Positions 9,561-18,744 of a stretch of DNA of 64,000 bases are shown piece after piece; the first letter of the stretch is position 1, and the number at the start of each line of letters is the position of its first letter. Both the position numbers and the translations under genes were made by a program. Where the stretch lies: positions 2,480,001 through 2,544,000 of the forward strand of contig NC_007947.1 of NCBI RefSeq assembly GCF_000013705.1. The letters run 5' to 3'. Under the pieces are notes generated by a model. The model saw nothing but the letters and a program-made list of their open reading frames with translations. It had not been told where the DNA came from and ran no database searches. Source of the stretch: Methylobacillus flagellatus KT. GTDB taxonomy: Bacteria; Pseudomonadota; Gammaproteobacteria; Burkholderiales; Methylophilaceae.

Positions 9561-10250
9561 TCATCTAATACCTGCCGTCGGCGCATACCGAGTGGGGTCG
9601 GCCAATCCTGCTGCAACAAAGCCCTGGCGCCGCAAGCGACAAGAATCGCATACGCCACATGCCCGGCCCTCGTCATCCGCCTGGTAACAGGAAACAGTCA
9701 AACTGTAATCGACACCAAGGGAAGTACCCTGGGTCACGATATCAGCCTTGGTCATATCAATCAGCGGCGCATGGATGGCGATTGTTCGCCCCTCCACTGC
9801 ACTCTTGGTCGCAAGATTCGCCATGGCCTGGAAAGCGTGCACATACTCTCCACGGCAGTCAGGATAGCCGGAATAATCCAGGGCATTCACGCCAATGAAG
9901 ATATCCCGCGCCTCCAGCACCTCAGCCCATGCCAGCGCCAGGGACAGCATGATCGTGTTGCGGGCAGGCACGTAGGTTACAGGAATGCCTTCGCTAGGCA
10001 CTTCCGGCACTGCAATCGAGGCATCGGTCAGCGCAGAGCCGCCGAACACCGACAGATCAAGCTTCACAGTACGATGCATTACGGCACCAAGCGCTTTGGT
10101 GACGCGATCGGCAGCTTGCAGCTCGGCGCGATGCCGCTGCTGGTAATCCAGGCTAAGACAATAGACGTCATAGCCCTGATGGCGTGCTATGGCTAGTACA
10201 GTGGCAGAGTCCAGGCCGCCCGACAACAGCACTACGGCTTTCTTGCTCAT
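9561..10250 (-). CDS. queC: 7-cyano-7-deazaguanine synthase
   Basis: ATP-dependent conversion of 7-carboxy-7-deazaguanine to preQ0 in queuosine synthesis. The 229-residue protein has the PP-loop [10 protein letters not shown] near residue 10 and four zinc-binding cysteines near the C terminus (the C of VSCYQ and the CGVCDSC cluster). ATG at 10250. Follows queE by 45 bases, at the end of the tol-pal-cpoB cluster. Confidence 0.97.
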   Translation of the reverse strand: MSKKAVVLLSGGLDSATVLAIARHQGYDVYCLSLDYQQRHRAELQAADRVTKALGAVMHRTVKLDLSVFGGSALTDASIAVPEVPSEGIPVTYVPARNTIMLSLALAWAEVLEARDIFIGVNALDYSGYPDCRGEYVHAFQAMANLATKSAVEGRTIAIHAPLIDMTKADIVTQGTSLGVDYSLTVSCYQADDEGRACGVCDSCRLRRQGFVAAGLADPTRYAPTAGIR

Positions 10251-10295
10251 ATATATTGGTTCCAGTGACTACCGCATGGATTGCGGTCAGAAATT

Positions 10296-10934
10296 CTATT
10301 TCCCGGGTGTCTCACCCCAGAGTATTTTGTGCAACTGCACCTGCATACGCACAGGTAGCCTATCCTCCAGTACCCAGTCGGCCAGATCAGCAGGCTTTAC
10401 CTGGCTATACACCGGTGAGAAAATCACTGCACATTTTTCATTTAACGCGTGCTCGGCAAGCAATTGCTTGGCCCATTCGTAATCTGCGCGGCTGCACAGC
10501 ACAATCTTGACTTCATCATTGGGCTTGAGCCGTGACAGATTATCCCAGTGGTTTTTGGCAACCTCGCCAGAATCCGGTGTCTTGATGTCGAGGATGATCG
10601 CCACCCTCTCATCCACGCCATCCGTGGCAATCGCGCCACCAGTTTCCAATGACACCTCATAGCCGGCATCGCACAACTGCCGCAACAACTCGAGACAGTG
10701 CTTTTTCTGTGCCAGTGGCTCTCCCCCAGTCACACAAACATAGCGCGCACCATAACTTGCGACTTGTTCCATGATCTGGTCCAGGGTCATATTGCTCCCA
10801 CCCTTGAATGCATACTCAGTATCGCAATAAACACAGCGCATTGGGCAGCCGGTCAGGCGTACGAAAACGGTAGGCAGACCTACACGTGACGACTCCCCTT
10901 GCAGGGAGTGGAAAATTTCATGGATACGAAGCAC
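10296..10934 (-). CDS. queE: 7-carboxy-7-deazaguanine synthase
   Basis: Radical-SAM enzyme of queuosine synthesis that ring-contracts carboxytetrahydropterin. The cluster-binding cysteines are C30, C34 and C37 in GCPMRCVYCDTE, the CxxxCxxC form with the compact core usual for QueE. Further support is VTGGEPLAQ. The start is GTG at 10934 (LRIHEIFHSLQGES). Only 8 bases follow cpoB, so it is translated with the Tol-Pal group. Confidence 0.96.
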   Translation of the reverse strand: MLRIHEIFHSLQGESSRVGLPTVFVRLTGCPMRCVYCDTEYAFKGGSNMTLDQIMEQVASYGARYVCVTGGEPLAQKKHCLELLRQLCDAGYEVSLETGGAIATDGVDERVAIILDIKTPDSGEVAKNHWDNLSRLKPNDEVKIVLCSRADYEWAKQLLAEHALNEKCAVIFSPVYSQVKPADLADWVLEDRLPVRMQVQLHKILWGETPGK

Positions 10935-10942
10935 GGAGAAAA

Positions 10943-11767
10943 CTATCTGGACTTGATTGAGTCCAGCACATTGAGTCGACGCTTGGCGCTTGGCGCCAGC
11001 TCATGGTCAGGGAATTTATCCAACAACTCACGTAATGTTTTTTTTGCACCATCCACATCTGACAGCTGGATCTGGCTATTGGCGATGCTAAACATGGCAT
11101 CCGGCACCTTGTCGCTTTCCGGGTGTTGGGAAATAAGCTTCTGCTGAGTACTGATGGAAGCCTTATAGTTTTTCAACGAGAACTGTGCACTGCCCAAGCC
11201 GAGCAATGCATCAGGGACCAATGCTGACCTCGGGTAGGTCTGAAGGAATTTGCCATAGGCATCAAAAGCCTCTTTGAATTTTCCAGATGCGGCAAGTGCT
11301 CTCGCTGCTTCGAGATCTCGCGCTTCCGGATTATCGGCATTGTTGTTTGGACCAGCGGGCGCATGATTTCCATCAGCACCGCTCTGAACGGCAGACGGAA
11401 CACCGCCTTCTTCCAGTTTACGCAAGCGACTATCAGTATCCGCATACAAATCGCGCTGACGCTGCTGCGTATTTTCAATGTTGTGATTGACAACCTCAAG
11501 CTCGCCCCTGAGGCGGCTGATTTCCTGATTGAGCCTATCTATCTGTGCCATTAAATCCAACATGCCCTGGCTTCTTGCTTCCAGGGCTTGCTGGCTTTTC
11601 TTCAACTCGGCCAATGCAGCTTGCGTTTCCTGATTCTGGGCTTGAACCTGCTCCTGTAAATCAGCGATTTTCTTTCTTGCCTCATCATCGCCGAACAGCG
11701 CTGCCTGCACCATGTGAGGCAGCGAGAGACAACCGACGACGACCAGAACCAGTAAACGCTGCATCAT
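10943..11767 (-). CDS. cpoB: Cell division coordinator CpoB (YbgF)
   Basis: Periplasmic protein that links peptidoglycan synthesis with Tol-driven outer-membrane constriction. A signal peptide ends near QAALFGD. Then comes a coiled-coil trimerisation region (repeated Q, E and L, about residues 30-115) and three C-terminal TPR repeats (ARDLEAARALAASGKFKEA onwards). 274 residues, typical. It is the last tol gene before queE; only 3 bases separate it from pal. Confidence 0.95.
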   Translation of the reverse strand: MMQRLLVLVVVGCLSLPHMVQAALFGDDEARKKIADLQEQVQAQNQETQAALAELKKSQQALEARSQGMLDLMAQIDRLNQEISRLRGELEVVNHNIENTQQRQRDLYADTDSRLRKLEEGGVPSAVQSGADGNHAPAGPNNNADNPEARDLEAARALAASGKFKEAFDAYGKFLQTYPRSALVPDALLGLGSAQFSLKNYKASISTQQKLISQHPESDKVPDAMFSIANSQIQLSDVDGAKKTLRELLDKFPDHELAPSAKRRLNVLDSIKSR

Positions 11768-11770
11768 GAA

Positions 11771-12313
11771 TTATTCGCCTTGATATACAAACTCTACGCG
11801 GCGGTCTTGCTGCCAGCAAGTGTCATCCACGCAAGAGGTATTGGCCTTTTCCTTGCCAAAACTCACGGTCTCGATCTGAGTGTCCTGCACGCCGAGCAAG
11901 TTCAGCACTTTCTTGACGGCCACGGCACGACGTTGTCCCAGCGACAAGTTGTATTCACGCGTACCACGTTCGTCAGTATTGCCTTGCAGGAATACCTTGG
12001 CACCACTGTTGGAGTTCAGGTATTGCGCATGAGCTTCTATTAACGGACGGAACTCCGCTTTGATCGCGTCGCTGTCAAAATCGAAATACACATTGCGCTT
12101 GGACAGGATGTTATTGGGGTCCTTCAATGGGTTGCTGGCCACGGAAGAATCAGACACACCGCTGGTGGCGGATTCGCTACTGCTCGTACTGCTTTGAACA
12201 GGAACTGGGCTTTTGTCTTCGACGGCAGCCTGTGGAGTTTCTTTCACAGCCTTGCTCGAGCAAGCGACCAACATGGCTGCAAGCAATACACTGATCACGA
12301 TATTCTTGTTCAC
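11771..12313 (-). CDS. pal: Peptidoglycan-associated lipoprotein Pal
   Basis: Outer-membrane lipoprotein that binds peptidoglycan and TolB. The lipobox LVAC puts the lipidated cysteine at C18. After a Ser-rich linker comes the OmpA-like domain, with VYFDFDSDAI, the peptidoglycan-contact region GNTDERGTREYNLSLGQRRA and a C-terminal QQDRRVEFVY. It starts at GTG 12313 with a strong AAAGGAG 8 bases upstream. 180 residues. Between tolB (139-base gap) and cpoB. Confidence 0.97.
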   Translation of the reverse strand: MNKNIVISVLLAAMLVACSSKAVKETPQAAVEDKSPVPVQSSTSSSESATSGVSDSSVASNPLKDPNNILSKRNVYFDFDSDAIKAEFRPLIEAHAQYLNSNSGAKVFLQGNTDERGTREYNLSLGQRRAVAVKKVLNLLGVQDTQIETVSFGKEKANTSCVDDTCWQQDRRVEFVYQGE

Positions 12314-12452
12314 TTTATTCTCTCCTTTAAATTATGTAAGACATACCATCAATAAATTGTTACTACACAACAAAACTTGCTGATTACTGCAAAAGCAGGC
12401 AAGCAACACTCATCACGACTATTTCTACAGCAGCTTGCTTGCTAATTCAATT

Positions 12453-13754
12453 TTACTGACTGATGATCGGCCCCCAGGCAGGCTCTCGCACATCACCGCC
12501 ACTTTCACTCAGACGTTGCTTGACCCGACCATCGGCAGATACAGCTGCAAGTGCGCCACGCCCGCCTACCCGTGTGGCATGCAGCAGCATGCGGCCATTT
12601 GGCGCAAAGCTGGGAGACTCATCCTTGGGACCATCACTCAACACCTGCACCTGTCCGGTCTGCAAATCCTGCAAAGCTACCCTGAACTGCCCACCGTCAC
12701 GGCGGATATAAGCAAGAGACTTGCCATCCGGAGAGAGACGCGGACTCACCACATAACTGCCTTCGAACGTCATGCGGCTGGCTTCGCCACCACTGGAAGG
12801 CATGCGATAGATTTGAGGGCTGCCCCCACGATCCGAGGTAAAGTAGATATAGCGCCCATCTGGGGACCATGTCGGCTCAGTGTCGATCGCGGTTGTGCGC
12901 GTCAATTGTTGCAAGCCAGTGCCATCGGCATTGATGGAATATATCTGAGAATTGGCTGCATGGGTCAGTACAATCGCCAGGCGCTTTCCATCCGGCGACC
13001 ATGCAGGCGCACTATTATTACCCTTGAAATTCGCCAAGACGGTGCGTTGCCCGGATACCAGGGATTGCACATAGATGATCGGTTTTTTCTTTTCGAACGA
13101 AACGTAAGCCAGCTTGGTACCATCAGGAGACCAGACGGGCGAAATAATGGGCTCTGCAGAAGAAACGACGGTCTGCGGGTTATACCCATCGGAATCCGCC
13201 ACTTGCAGTGCATAGCGACCGCCTGATTTGCTGACATAGGCGATACGGGTAGCAAAGACACCCTGTTCGCCCGTCAGCTTCTGATAAATCACGTCGGCGA
13301 TCTTGTGCGCAGTCAGGCGTAACTGGGACGGCGTGATATTGTATTCCATGCCTACGAGCTGGCTTTGCTTGTATACATCCAGCAGCCTAAAAGACACCTT
13401 GAGGCGATTGCCGGGCAGCGTTTCTATATTGCCGATGGTCAGGGCTTGCGCCTGGATTGCAGCCCAGTCCTGATAGTTAACCTGGCTGATATCACTTGGC
13501 TGATTGGCCACTCCGCGAGTCTCTAGTACGCGAAACAGTCCGCTACGGCGCAAATCGGCGCCTATGACGTTGGCAATCGTATCCTGCTGGCCGGGAATGA
13601 CACCCTGCTGGGCAAAAGGCACGACCGCAATCGGAATTTGCTGGGCGGCACCACCCACAATTTCAACGGTAAGCGCACCATGGGCGGCGCCAGTCGCCAT
13701 ACCGAATGGCAGGAGAAAAGCGAAGAAACTGCGAAATAGGCGTAATTTATTCAT
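12453..13754 (-). CDS. tolB: Tol-Pal system protein TolB
   Basis: Periplasmic beta-propeller that couples TolA to Pal. A signal peptide (about 26 residues ending AAHGA) is followed by the N-terminal alpha/beta domain and repeated WSPDG-type blades (WSPDGTKLAYVS, WSPDGKRLAIVL, WSPDGRYIYFTS, LSPDGKSLAYI). 433 residues, standard. ATG at 13754. The gap to tolA (127 bases) may hold a promoter but I cannot assign one with confidence. Confidence 0.97.
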   Translation of the reverse strand: MNKLRLFRSFFAFLLPFGMATGAAHGALTVEIVGGAAQQIPIAVVPFAQQGVIPGQQDTIANVIGADLRRSGLFRVLETRGVANQPSDISQVNYQDWAAIQAQALTIGNIETLPGNRLKVSFRLLDVYKQSQLVGMEYNITPSQLRLTAHKIADVIYQKLTGEQGVFATRIAYVSKSGGRYALQVADSDGYNPQTVVSSAEPIISPVWSPDGTKLAYVSFEKKKPIIYVQSLVSGQRTVLANFKGNNSAPAWSPDGKRLAIVLTHAANSQIYSINADGTGLQQLTRTTAIDTEPTWSPDGRYIYFTSDRGGSPQIYRMPSSGGEASRMTFEGSYVVSPRLSPDGKSLAYIRRDGGQFRVALQDLQTGQVQVLSDGPKDESPSFAPNGRMLLHATRVGGRGALAAVSADGRVKQRLSESGGDVREPAWGPIISQ

Positions 13755-13881
13755 GTGGATTTAGGGCAATAATACAGCGCAAAGTTCCCAGTGTCGATAC
13801 ATCCCGCATTCTATCAAACTCGCCTATAGACTTGCTATGGGCGCATGTTACTTCATGATGATTAAATGATAATGCTCATAT

Positions 13882-14712
13882 TTAATTTTCCTCATTGGGA
13901 CGGAATTTGAGCCTAAGGTCACGGAACTTCGAAAACAGGTCGGGCTGCGTCGGCACCGGTAAAGGCTGCGCCTGCAGGATCGCCCTTTCGATGGCTTCAT
14001 CACATGCCGGCAGGCCGCTACTCTTCAATATGCGCGGCACGCCTATCACCTCTCCCGTGGGCATCAGGCTGATACCAACCTCGAGCTCCGGCTTGCCTGT
14101 CCCGCATAACTGGCGATTCACGTTACGTCTAATCTTGTCGCGAATTTGGCCCAGATACTTGTCAATTTCGCCCTGATTGGCCACATTGGCACCCAATTGT
14201 GTCGGCCCCTGCTTTTGCGCAGGCGCGGGCTGCGAACTTTCTTCCAGCAGCTCCTGCTGCAGCTTCTTCAGCTCATCCAGCTTGACCTTATCCTCTTTCT
14301 TGGGCACCGGCTTTTTGGGCTCGGGCTTCTTGGGGTCAGGTTTCTTCTCGGGCTTCTTCGGTTCCGGCTTTTTTTCTGGCTTTGGCGGCTTGGGCTTTTC
14401 CGGTTCCTTCTTCACCTGGATTTCTGCCTGTGGCTCCGGTGCGGGTTCCGGTTTTGGCTCAGGCTTGGGTTCGGGCTGCGGTGCCGGCTTAGGCTCAGGT
14501 GTTGGCGGCTCGGGAACAGGCTGGGGCTGCGGTGGCTTCACCACCGGATTGTCGGCAGGCAGGCTCTCCCAGAGCTCGACCTGGGCCACCATTACCGGCG
14601 GCTGCGTCTTCCATTCAAAAGACACCAGAAGCAGCGCCAGCAACAGCAGATGCACGAACAACGAAAGTGCAGCGGCACGCGCTTTATAGGGGTTTGCTCG
14701 ACGTTTTTTCAT
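13882..14712 (-). CDS. tolA: Tol-Pal inner-membrane protein TolA
   Basis: Spans the periplasm and transmits proton-motive force from TolQR to Pal. One transmembrane helix (about residues 13-31), then a long linker of alternating Pro with Glu, Lys and Gln (residues 55-140), then a short helix and the C-terminal TonB/TolA domain (GEIDKYLGQIRDKIRRN, LMPTGEVIGV, AILQAQPLPVP). 276 residues. Unusual for TolA is the proline-rich linker, which looks like that of TonB rather than the Ala-Lys helix of E. coli. The position between tolR and tolB makes TolA the correct name. Confidence 0.93.
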   Translation of the reverse strand: MKKRRANPYKARAAALSLFVHLLLLALLLVSFEWKTQPPVMVAQVELWESLPADNPVVKPPQPQPVPEPPTPEPKPAPQPEPKPEPKPEPAPEPQAEIQVKKEPEKPKPPKPEKKPEPKKPEKKPDPKKPEPKKPVPKKEDKVKLDELKKLQQELLEESSQPAPAQKQGPTQLGANVANQGEIDKYLGQIRDKIRRNVNRQLCGTGKPELEVGISLMPTGEVIGVPRILKSSGLPACDEAIERAILQAQPLPVPTQPDLFSKFRDLRLKFRPNEEN

Positions 14713-14715
14713 GCA

Positions 14716-15102
14716 TCAACTGGCTGGCTTAAGCAGAAGACCGACCTTGTACTGCTTGAGGCTGTCCATTAAGGTCACCACTTTGTCGTATTGCACGTTC
14801 TTGTCGGCAGCGATCACAATGGCGCGTTCCGGGTTCTTCTCGACCTGGGTCTTAACCTCAAACAACAGCTGGTCGCGTTCCATGACCTTGCCTTCGATCT
14901 CGGCGCGGCCATCCGCCTTGACGGTGATGACGATGGGCGCAGCGGCCTGCTTGAGCGTCTGCCCGACCTGCGGCAGCTCGACAATGCCGGGATTGGTCAT
15001 GGGCGCCGTGACCATGAAGATCACCAGCAGCACTAGCGTCACGTCGATGTAGGGCACGACGTTGATCTGGTTCATCAGGCGGCGGGATTTGCGACGGCTC
15101 AT
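14716..15102 (-). CDS. tolR: Tol-Pal proton-channel protein TolR
   Basis: ExbD/TolR family subunit. One transmembrane helix (VVPYIDVTLVLLVIFMV) carries the essential Asp, followed by a periplasmic domain. I chose the ATG at 15102 (MSRRKSRRLMNQINVV) because a near-perfect AAGGAGG sits upstream and the length (128) is normal; an upstream extension would overlap tolQ. Between tolQ and tolA, all nearly abutting. Confidence 0.96.
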   Translation of the reverse strand: MSRRKSRRLMNQINVVPYIDVTLVLLVIFMVTAPMTNPGIVELPQVGQTLKQAAAPIVITVKADGRAEIEGKVMERDQLLFEVKTQVEKNPERAIVIAADKNVQYDKVVTLMDSLKQYKVGLLLKPAS

Positions 15103-15112
15103 CACAACCTCC

Positions 15113-15787
15113 TTATGCTTTGCGTTGCAGGATGTTGGTGAATTCTTCGATAAAGCTCTCGTAACGCACGGCCAGTCTGTCGGCCGAGGCGGTAAAGCGG
15201 TTGTAGGCAATCACGGCGGGAATCGCGGCAAACAGGCCGATCGCAGTAGCGACCAATGCTTCGGCAATCCCGGGCGCGACGTGGGAGAGGGTGGCCTGGG
15301 CCATATTGGCCAAGCCACGGAATGCGTTCATGATGCCCCACACGGTGCCGAACAAACCGATGTAAGGACTCACCGAGCCGACCGAAGCCAGGAAAGGTAG
15401 GTGGGAATCCAGCTCGTCCATCTCGCGGTTGTAGGCGGCGCGCATTGCGCGGCGCGCGCCCTCCGTCACGTCGCCGACATCCAGGCTTGGCTGGCGCTTG
15501 AGGCGAGCATATTCCTTGAAGCCGGCCTCGAAGATACTGGCAAGGCCCTGCGTGCTGCGCCGTCCCGATGTCACGCTCTCATAGAGCTGGTTGAGATCGC
15601 CACCCTTCCAGAATACGCGCTCGAACTCCTCGGCTTCATTATCTGCGCTGCGGATGGAGAAAAATTTGATGAAGATATACCACCAGGAGATCAGCGATGT
15701 GAGCAACAGCAATGCCATCACGATCTGCACAGGCACACTAGCGCCGCTGATCAGCGATATAAAGGACATGTCTTCAGTAGGATTCAT
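15113..15787 (-). CDS. tolQ: Tol-Pal proton-channel protein TolQ
   Basis: MotA/TolQ/ExbB family inner-membrane protein that forms the proton channel with TolR. Three membrane helices, with the conserved stretch SVSPYIGLFGTVWGIMNAF and the third helix VATAIGLFAAIPAVIAYN. 224 residues. The start is the ATG at 15787 (MNPTEDMSFI); a second Met six residues later is possible. First of the tolQRA set, 20 bases after ybgC. Confidence 0.97.
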   Translation of the reverse strand: MNPTEDMSFISLISGASVPVQIVMALLLLTSLISWWYIFIKFFSIRSADNEAEEFERVFWKGGDLNQLYESVTSGRRSTQGLASIFEAGFKEYARLKRQPSLDVGDVTEGARRAMRAAYNREMDELDSHLPFLASVGSVSPYIGLFGTVWGIMNAFRGLANMAQATLSHVAPGIAEALVATAIGLFAAIPAVIAYNRFTASADRLAVRYESFIEEFTNILQRKA

Positions 15788-15807
15788 TCAAACTCCATTG
15801 GGGTTGA

Positions 15808-16218
15808 TCACGTAGGGTTGACCAGGTTGCGCACGGCAGGCGGGATGACGGCCGGCCTGAACTGCTCCGCATCGATGCAGACGATATCCACGGTAGCCTC
15901 TGTCAGCAATAGCTCGCCACGGTAGATCTTCTGCTCGAATTTCATGAGGCTGCGCCCAAGCTCCTCGAGCCGCGTCACCACTTCCAGCGCGTCATCGAAG
16001 CGCGCAGGACGGCGGTATTGTAGCGCAAGGCTGCGCACCACGAACAAGACCCCGAGATCATCCCTTAGTTCCGCCTGGCCAAACCCCAGGCTACGCAGGA
16101 ACTCGGTGCGCGCACGCTCCATGAACTTGAGATAATTGGCGTGATAAACCACTCCGCCGCTATCGGTATCTTCGTAGTAAACCCTGACCGGCCAACGGAA
16201 CTCCGTGCTTGCGCTCAT
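15808..16218 (-). CDS. ybgC: Tol-Pal-associated acyl-CoA thioesterase
   Basis: Hot-dog-fold thioesterase of the YbgC/4HBT family, with the catalytic Asp in the signature [28 protein letters not shown]. 136 residues. It is the first gene of the tol cluster; its start overlaps the ruvB stop by 4 bases, which couples the two. In E. coli ybgC also precedes tolQ. Confidence 0.94.
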   Translation of the reverse strand: MSASTEFRWPVRVYYEDTDSGGVVYHANYLKFMERARTEFLRSLGFGQAELRDDLGVLFVVRSLALQYRRPARFDDALEVVTRLEELGRSLMKFEQKIYRGELLLTEATVDIVCIDAEQFRPAVIPPAVRNLVNPT

Positions 16219-17252
16219 TGCTGCCAGAGCTCTCCCGTCCCGATCTTGCCTGGTATGGCCAACCCGAAATGTTGGTAAGCCTGCTGCGTGGCGATGCGCC
16301 CGCGCGGGGTACGCATGAGGTAGCCTTGCTGGATCAGATACGGCTCGAGCACATCCTCGATGGTATCGCGCTCCTCTCCGATCGCGGCTGCGAGGTTATC
16401 CAGCCCCACCGGACCTCCGTCGAACTTCTCCAGCACGGCTAGCAACAGCTTGCGGTCCATGACATCGAAGCCGAGCTTGTCCACGTCAAGCATTTTCAGG
16501 GCAGCGTCGGCAATATCGGCGCTGACGACACCGTCGGACTTCACCTGGGCATAGTCGCGCACCCGGCGCAACAGGCGGTTGGCAATACGCGGCGTGCCGC
16601 GCGAACGGCGCGCGATTTCCAGCGCGCCCTCCTGCTGTATGGCAACTTCCAGCAACCCGGCGGAACGGTGAACGATGCGGGCTAGCTCGTCTGCAGTGTA
16701 GAACTCCAGGCGCGAAACGATGCCGAAACGGTCGCGCAAAGGGTTGGTCAGCATGCCGGCCCTGGTGGTCGCCCCCACCAAGGTGAAAGGAGGCAGATCG
16801 AGGCGCACCGAACGTGCAGCGGGGCCTTCGCCGATCATGATATCCAGCCGGTAATCTTCCATCGCTGGATAAAGTATTTCCTCCACGACCGGGGAAAGCC
16901 GGTGGATTTCATCGATAAACAAGACATCGTTGGGTTCAAGATTGGTGAGCAGCGCCGCAAGGTCGCCGGCGCGCTCCAGCACCGGGCCCGAGGTCTGGCG
17001 CATGTTGACGCCCATCTCCTTGGCGATGATATGCGCCAGCGTGGTCTTGCCCAGGCCCGGCGGCCCGAACAGCAGCACGTGATCCAGCGCCTCGGAACGG
17101 CCACGTGCGGCGTTGATGAAGATTTCCAGCTGGCCGCGCGCTTTTTCCTGGCCTACGTATTCATCCAGTACTTTAGGACGCAGGGCACACTCTAGCGCTT
17201 CTTCCTGCGTGCCTTGGGTGGATGGGGCGATTAAACGGTCGGTTTCTATCAT
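16215..17252 (-). CDS. ruvB: Holliday junction branch-migration ATPase RuvB
   Basis: Hexameric AAA+ motor that drives branch migration with RuvA. Walker [10 protein letters not shown] at residues 63-71, Walker [10 protein letters not shown], sensor GATTRAGML and a C-terminal winged-helix domain ([11 protein letters not shown]). 345 residues, typical. ATG at 17252. In most related genomes ruvC-ruvA-ruvB are contiguous; here ruvA and ruvC lie more than 10 kb away on the same strand, with an accessory locus in between, so ruvB must have its own promoter or depend on readthrough from the accessory genes. Confidence 0.98.
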   Translation of the reverse strand: MIETDRLIAPSTQGTQEEALECALRPKVLDEYVGQEKARGQLEIFINAARGRSEALDHVLLFGPPGLGKTTLAHIIAKEMGVNMRQTSGPVLERAGDLAALLTNLEPNDVLFIDEIHRLSPVVEEILYPAMEDYRLDIMIGEGPAARSVRLDLPPFTLVGATTRAGMLTNPLRDRFGIVSRLEFYTADELARIVHRSAGLLEVAIQQEGALEIARRSRGTPRIANRLLRRVRDYAQVKSDGVVSADIADAALKMLDVDKLGFDVMDRKLLLAVLEKFDGGPVGLDNLAAAIGEERDTIEDVLEPYLIQQGYLMRTPRGRIATQQAYQHFGLAIPGKIGTGELWQQ

Positions 17253-17385
17253 TCAGGTTGGATTCTGCTTGGCAACGCTGCGCAGCTTCTGCGCGCAGCG
17301 GCATATGCGCATGATACAGAAAAGCCTGCGATTGTTCTCTACCTTGCAGGTCAAAAAACGTAAAAACCTTCCGGGACTTAACAAC
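17253..17385. other. Gap upstream of ruvB with a GC hairpin, no gene
   Basis: The 133 bases before the ruvB start contain an 8-bp hairpin (CGCTGCGC and GCGCAGCG, 17276-17283 with 17293-17300), about 23 bases from the ruvB ATG. No convincing coding sequence or consensus promoter was seen. This would be the new leader of ruvB after its separation from ruvA. Confidence 0.5.
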
Positions 17386-17662
17386 AGCCTGTTCACGATA
17401 TTTTCATCAGGTACGTTGTCCCGGCAGGGCAAGTGATGCAAGGTGCAAACCATCAAGCGCGTGGATTTCACCGGGACATTACCCGAGGAATTGCAACGTC
17501 CCGGCCATTGCGCTGCCGAGACAACCCTATGGGCAAGGCCCCAACATGCATCCGGTCAAGGCGCAGTTCGCAGGTGATGCTGATTGCCTCGCCAAGGACT
17601 GCAACGCAGAACGGGCGCATGTTGGGGCCTTGCGTACCCGATGAAAATATCGTGAACAGGCT
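17386..17662. repeat. 277-bp element with 30-bp terminal inverted repeats and two inner stems
   Basis: The ends 17386-17415 and 17633-17662 are inverted repeats of 30 bp with one mismatch. Inside are two further inverted repeats: 17415-17427 with 17513-17525 (13 bp, one mismatch) and 17533-17549 with 17617-17633 (17 bp, perfect). Folded, the element gives one long stem carrying two hairpins, a cruciform-like shape. The heptamer GTCCCGG or its complement appears four times between 17371 and 17504, which allows alternative pairing. No target-site duplication is visible and no real gene fits inside. It could be a MITE-like insertion, or a structured terminator or regulatory RNA between the reductase gene and ruvB. 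No second copy is seen in the window. Confidence 0.8.
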
Positions 17663-17671
17663 CTGGACTGG

Positions 17672-18712
17672 CTATTTCCAGTCGCTGGACGAACCGGCCC
17701 AGAGGTCGATGCCTCCTTCCTGGGCAAGAACATCTATCGCCGCCAGCTCTTCCGGCGTAAAGACAAGGTTCTGCAATGCGGCAACATTCTCGCGGATCTG
17801 CTGGCTATTGCTCGCGCCGATCAAGGTGGAGGTCACGCGTTCATCACGCAGTACCCAGGCCAGCGCCATTTGTGCGAGCGTTTGCCCACGCTGCAATGCA
17901 ATCTCGTTGAGGCCACGAATACGCTTGAGGTTTTCCTCGCTCAAGTGGCTGGTAGGAATGGAGTTGCCGCCAGGACGGTTGATGCGCGCCTCCTGCGGAA
18001 TGCCGTTGAGGTATTTGTCAGAGAGCAGCCCTTGGGCCAGCGCGGTAAAGGTGATGCAACCTATGCCTTCTTGCTGCAAGGTATCGAGCAGTCCGCGCTC
18101 TATCCAGCGGTTGAGCAGGTTGTAGGAGGGTTGATGGATCAGGCAAGGAATATTCCACTTGCGCAACAGCCTGGAGGCTTCCAGCGTTTTGGCAGGGGAG
18201 TAGGAGGAAATGCCGACATAGAGCGCCTTGCCCTGCTGCACAGCACTGGCGAGGGCGCCCATGGTTTCCTCTAGCGGCGTTTCCGCATCGAAGCGGTGGG
18301 AATAGAAAATATCCACATAGTCCAGCCCCATGCGCTGCAGACTTTGGTCCAGGCTCGCAAGCAGATATTTGCGCGAACCGCCGCCCTGCCCGTAAGGACC
18401 CGGCCACATGTCCCAGCCTGCCTTGGTGGAAATGATCAACTCGTCGCGGTAAGGCCGGAAATCCTGCCGGAATAACTGTCCGAAATTGGCTTCCGCGCTG
18501 CCATACGGCGGGCCATAGTTATTGGCAAGGTCGAAATGGGTGATGCCAAGGTCAAACGCAGTGCGCAACATGTCGCGCTGCACGGCGATACTGGTGTTAT
18601 CGCCAAAATTGTGCCATAAGCCCAGCGACAGCAACGGCAGCTTGAGCCCGCTCTTGCCACAACGGCGGTACTGCATCTGTTCATAGCGATGTTCATCAGC
18701 CTGGTAAGTCAT
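17672..18712 (-). CDS. Aldo/keto reductase, YghZ (GAP reductase) type
   Basis: NADPH-dependent reductase of the AKR superfamily, 346 residues. The catalytic tetrad is visible: D61 and Y66 in HFDLANNYGP, K97 in ISTKAG, H139 in FYSHR. The sequence closely resembles E. coli YghZ (CGKSGLKLPLLSLGLWHNFG, GSRKYLLASLDQSLQRMGL), which reduces L-glyceraldehyde 3-phosphate and other aldehydes. It follows the LacI regulator on the same strand (32-base gap) and ends 10 bases before the 277-bp inverted-repeat element. In this locus it could reduce an aldehyde released by the monooxygenase; that is inference. Confidence 0.93.
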   Translation of the reverse strand: MTYQADEHRYEQMQYRRCGKSGLKLPLLSLGLWHNFGDNTSIAVQRDMLRTAFDLGITHFDLANNYGPPYGSAEANFGQLFRQDFRPYRDELIISTKAGWDMWPGPYGQGGGSRKYLLASLDQSLQRMGLDYVDIFYSHRFDAETPLEETMGALASAVQQGKALYVGISSYSPAKTLEASRLLRKWNIPCLIHQPSYNLLNRWIERGLLDTLQQEGIGCITFTALAQGLLSDKYLNGIPQEARINRPGGNSIPTSHLSEENLKRIRGLNEIALQRGQTLAQMALAWVLRDERVTSTLIGASNSQQIRENVAALQNLVFTPEELAAIDVLAQEGGIDLWAGSSSDWK

Positions 18713-18744
18713 TCACTGCTCCTTCAATTCAAATGCATTCAATA

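Noticed and set aside
14146..14772. Leu/Phe- and Gly-rich frames opposite tolA
   Set aside because: They are translations of the antisense of the Pro/Glu/Lys repeat region.
17433..18125. 230-codon frame across the inverted-repeat element and the aldo/keto reductase end
   Set aside because: Mostly antisense to the reductase gene; the part inside the element has no domain and the same short peptide arises from both ends because of the inverted repeats.
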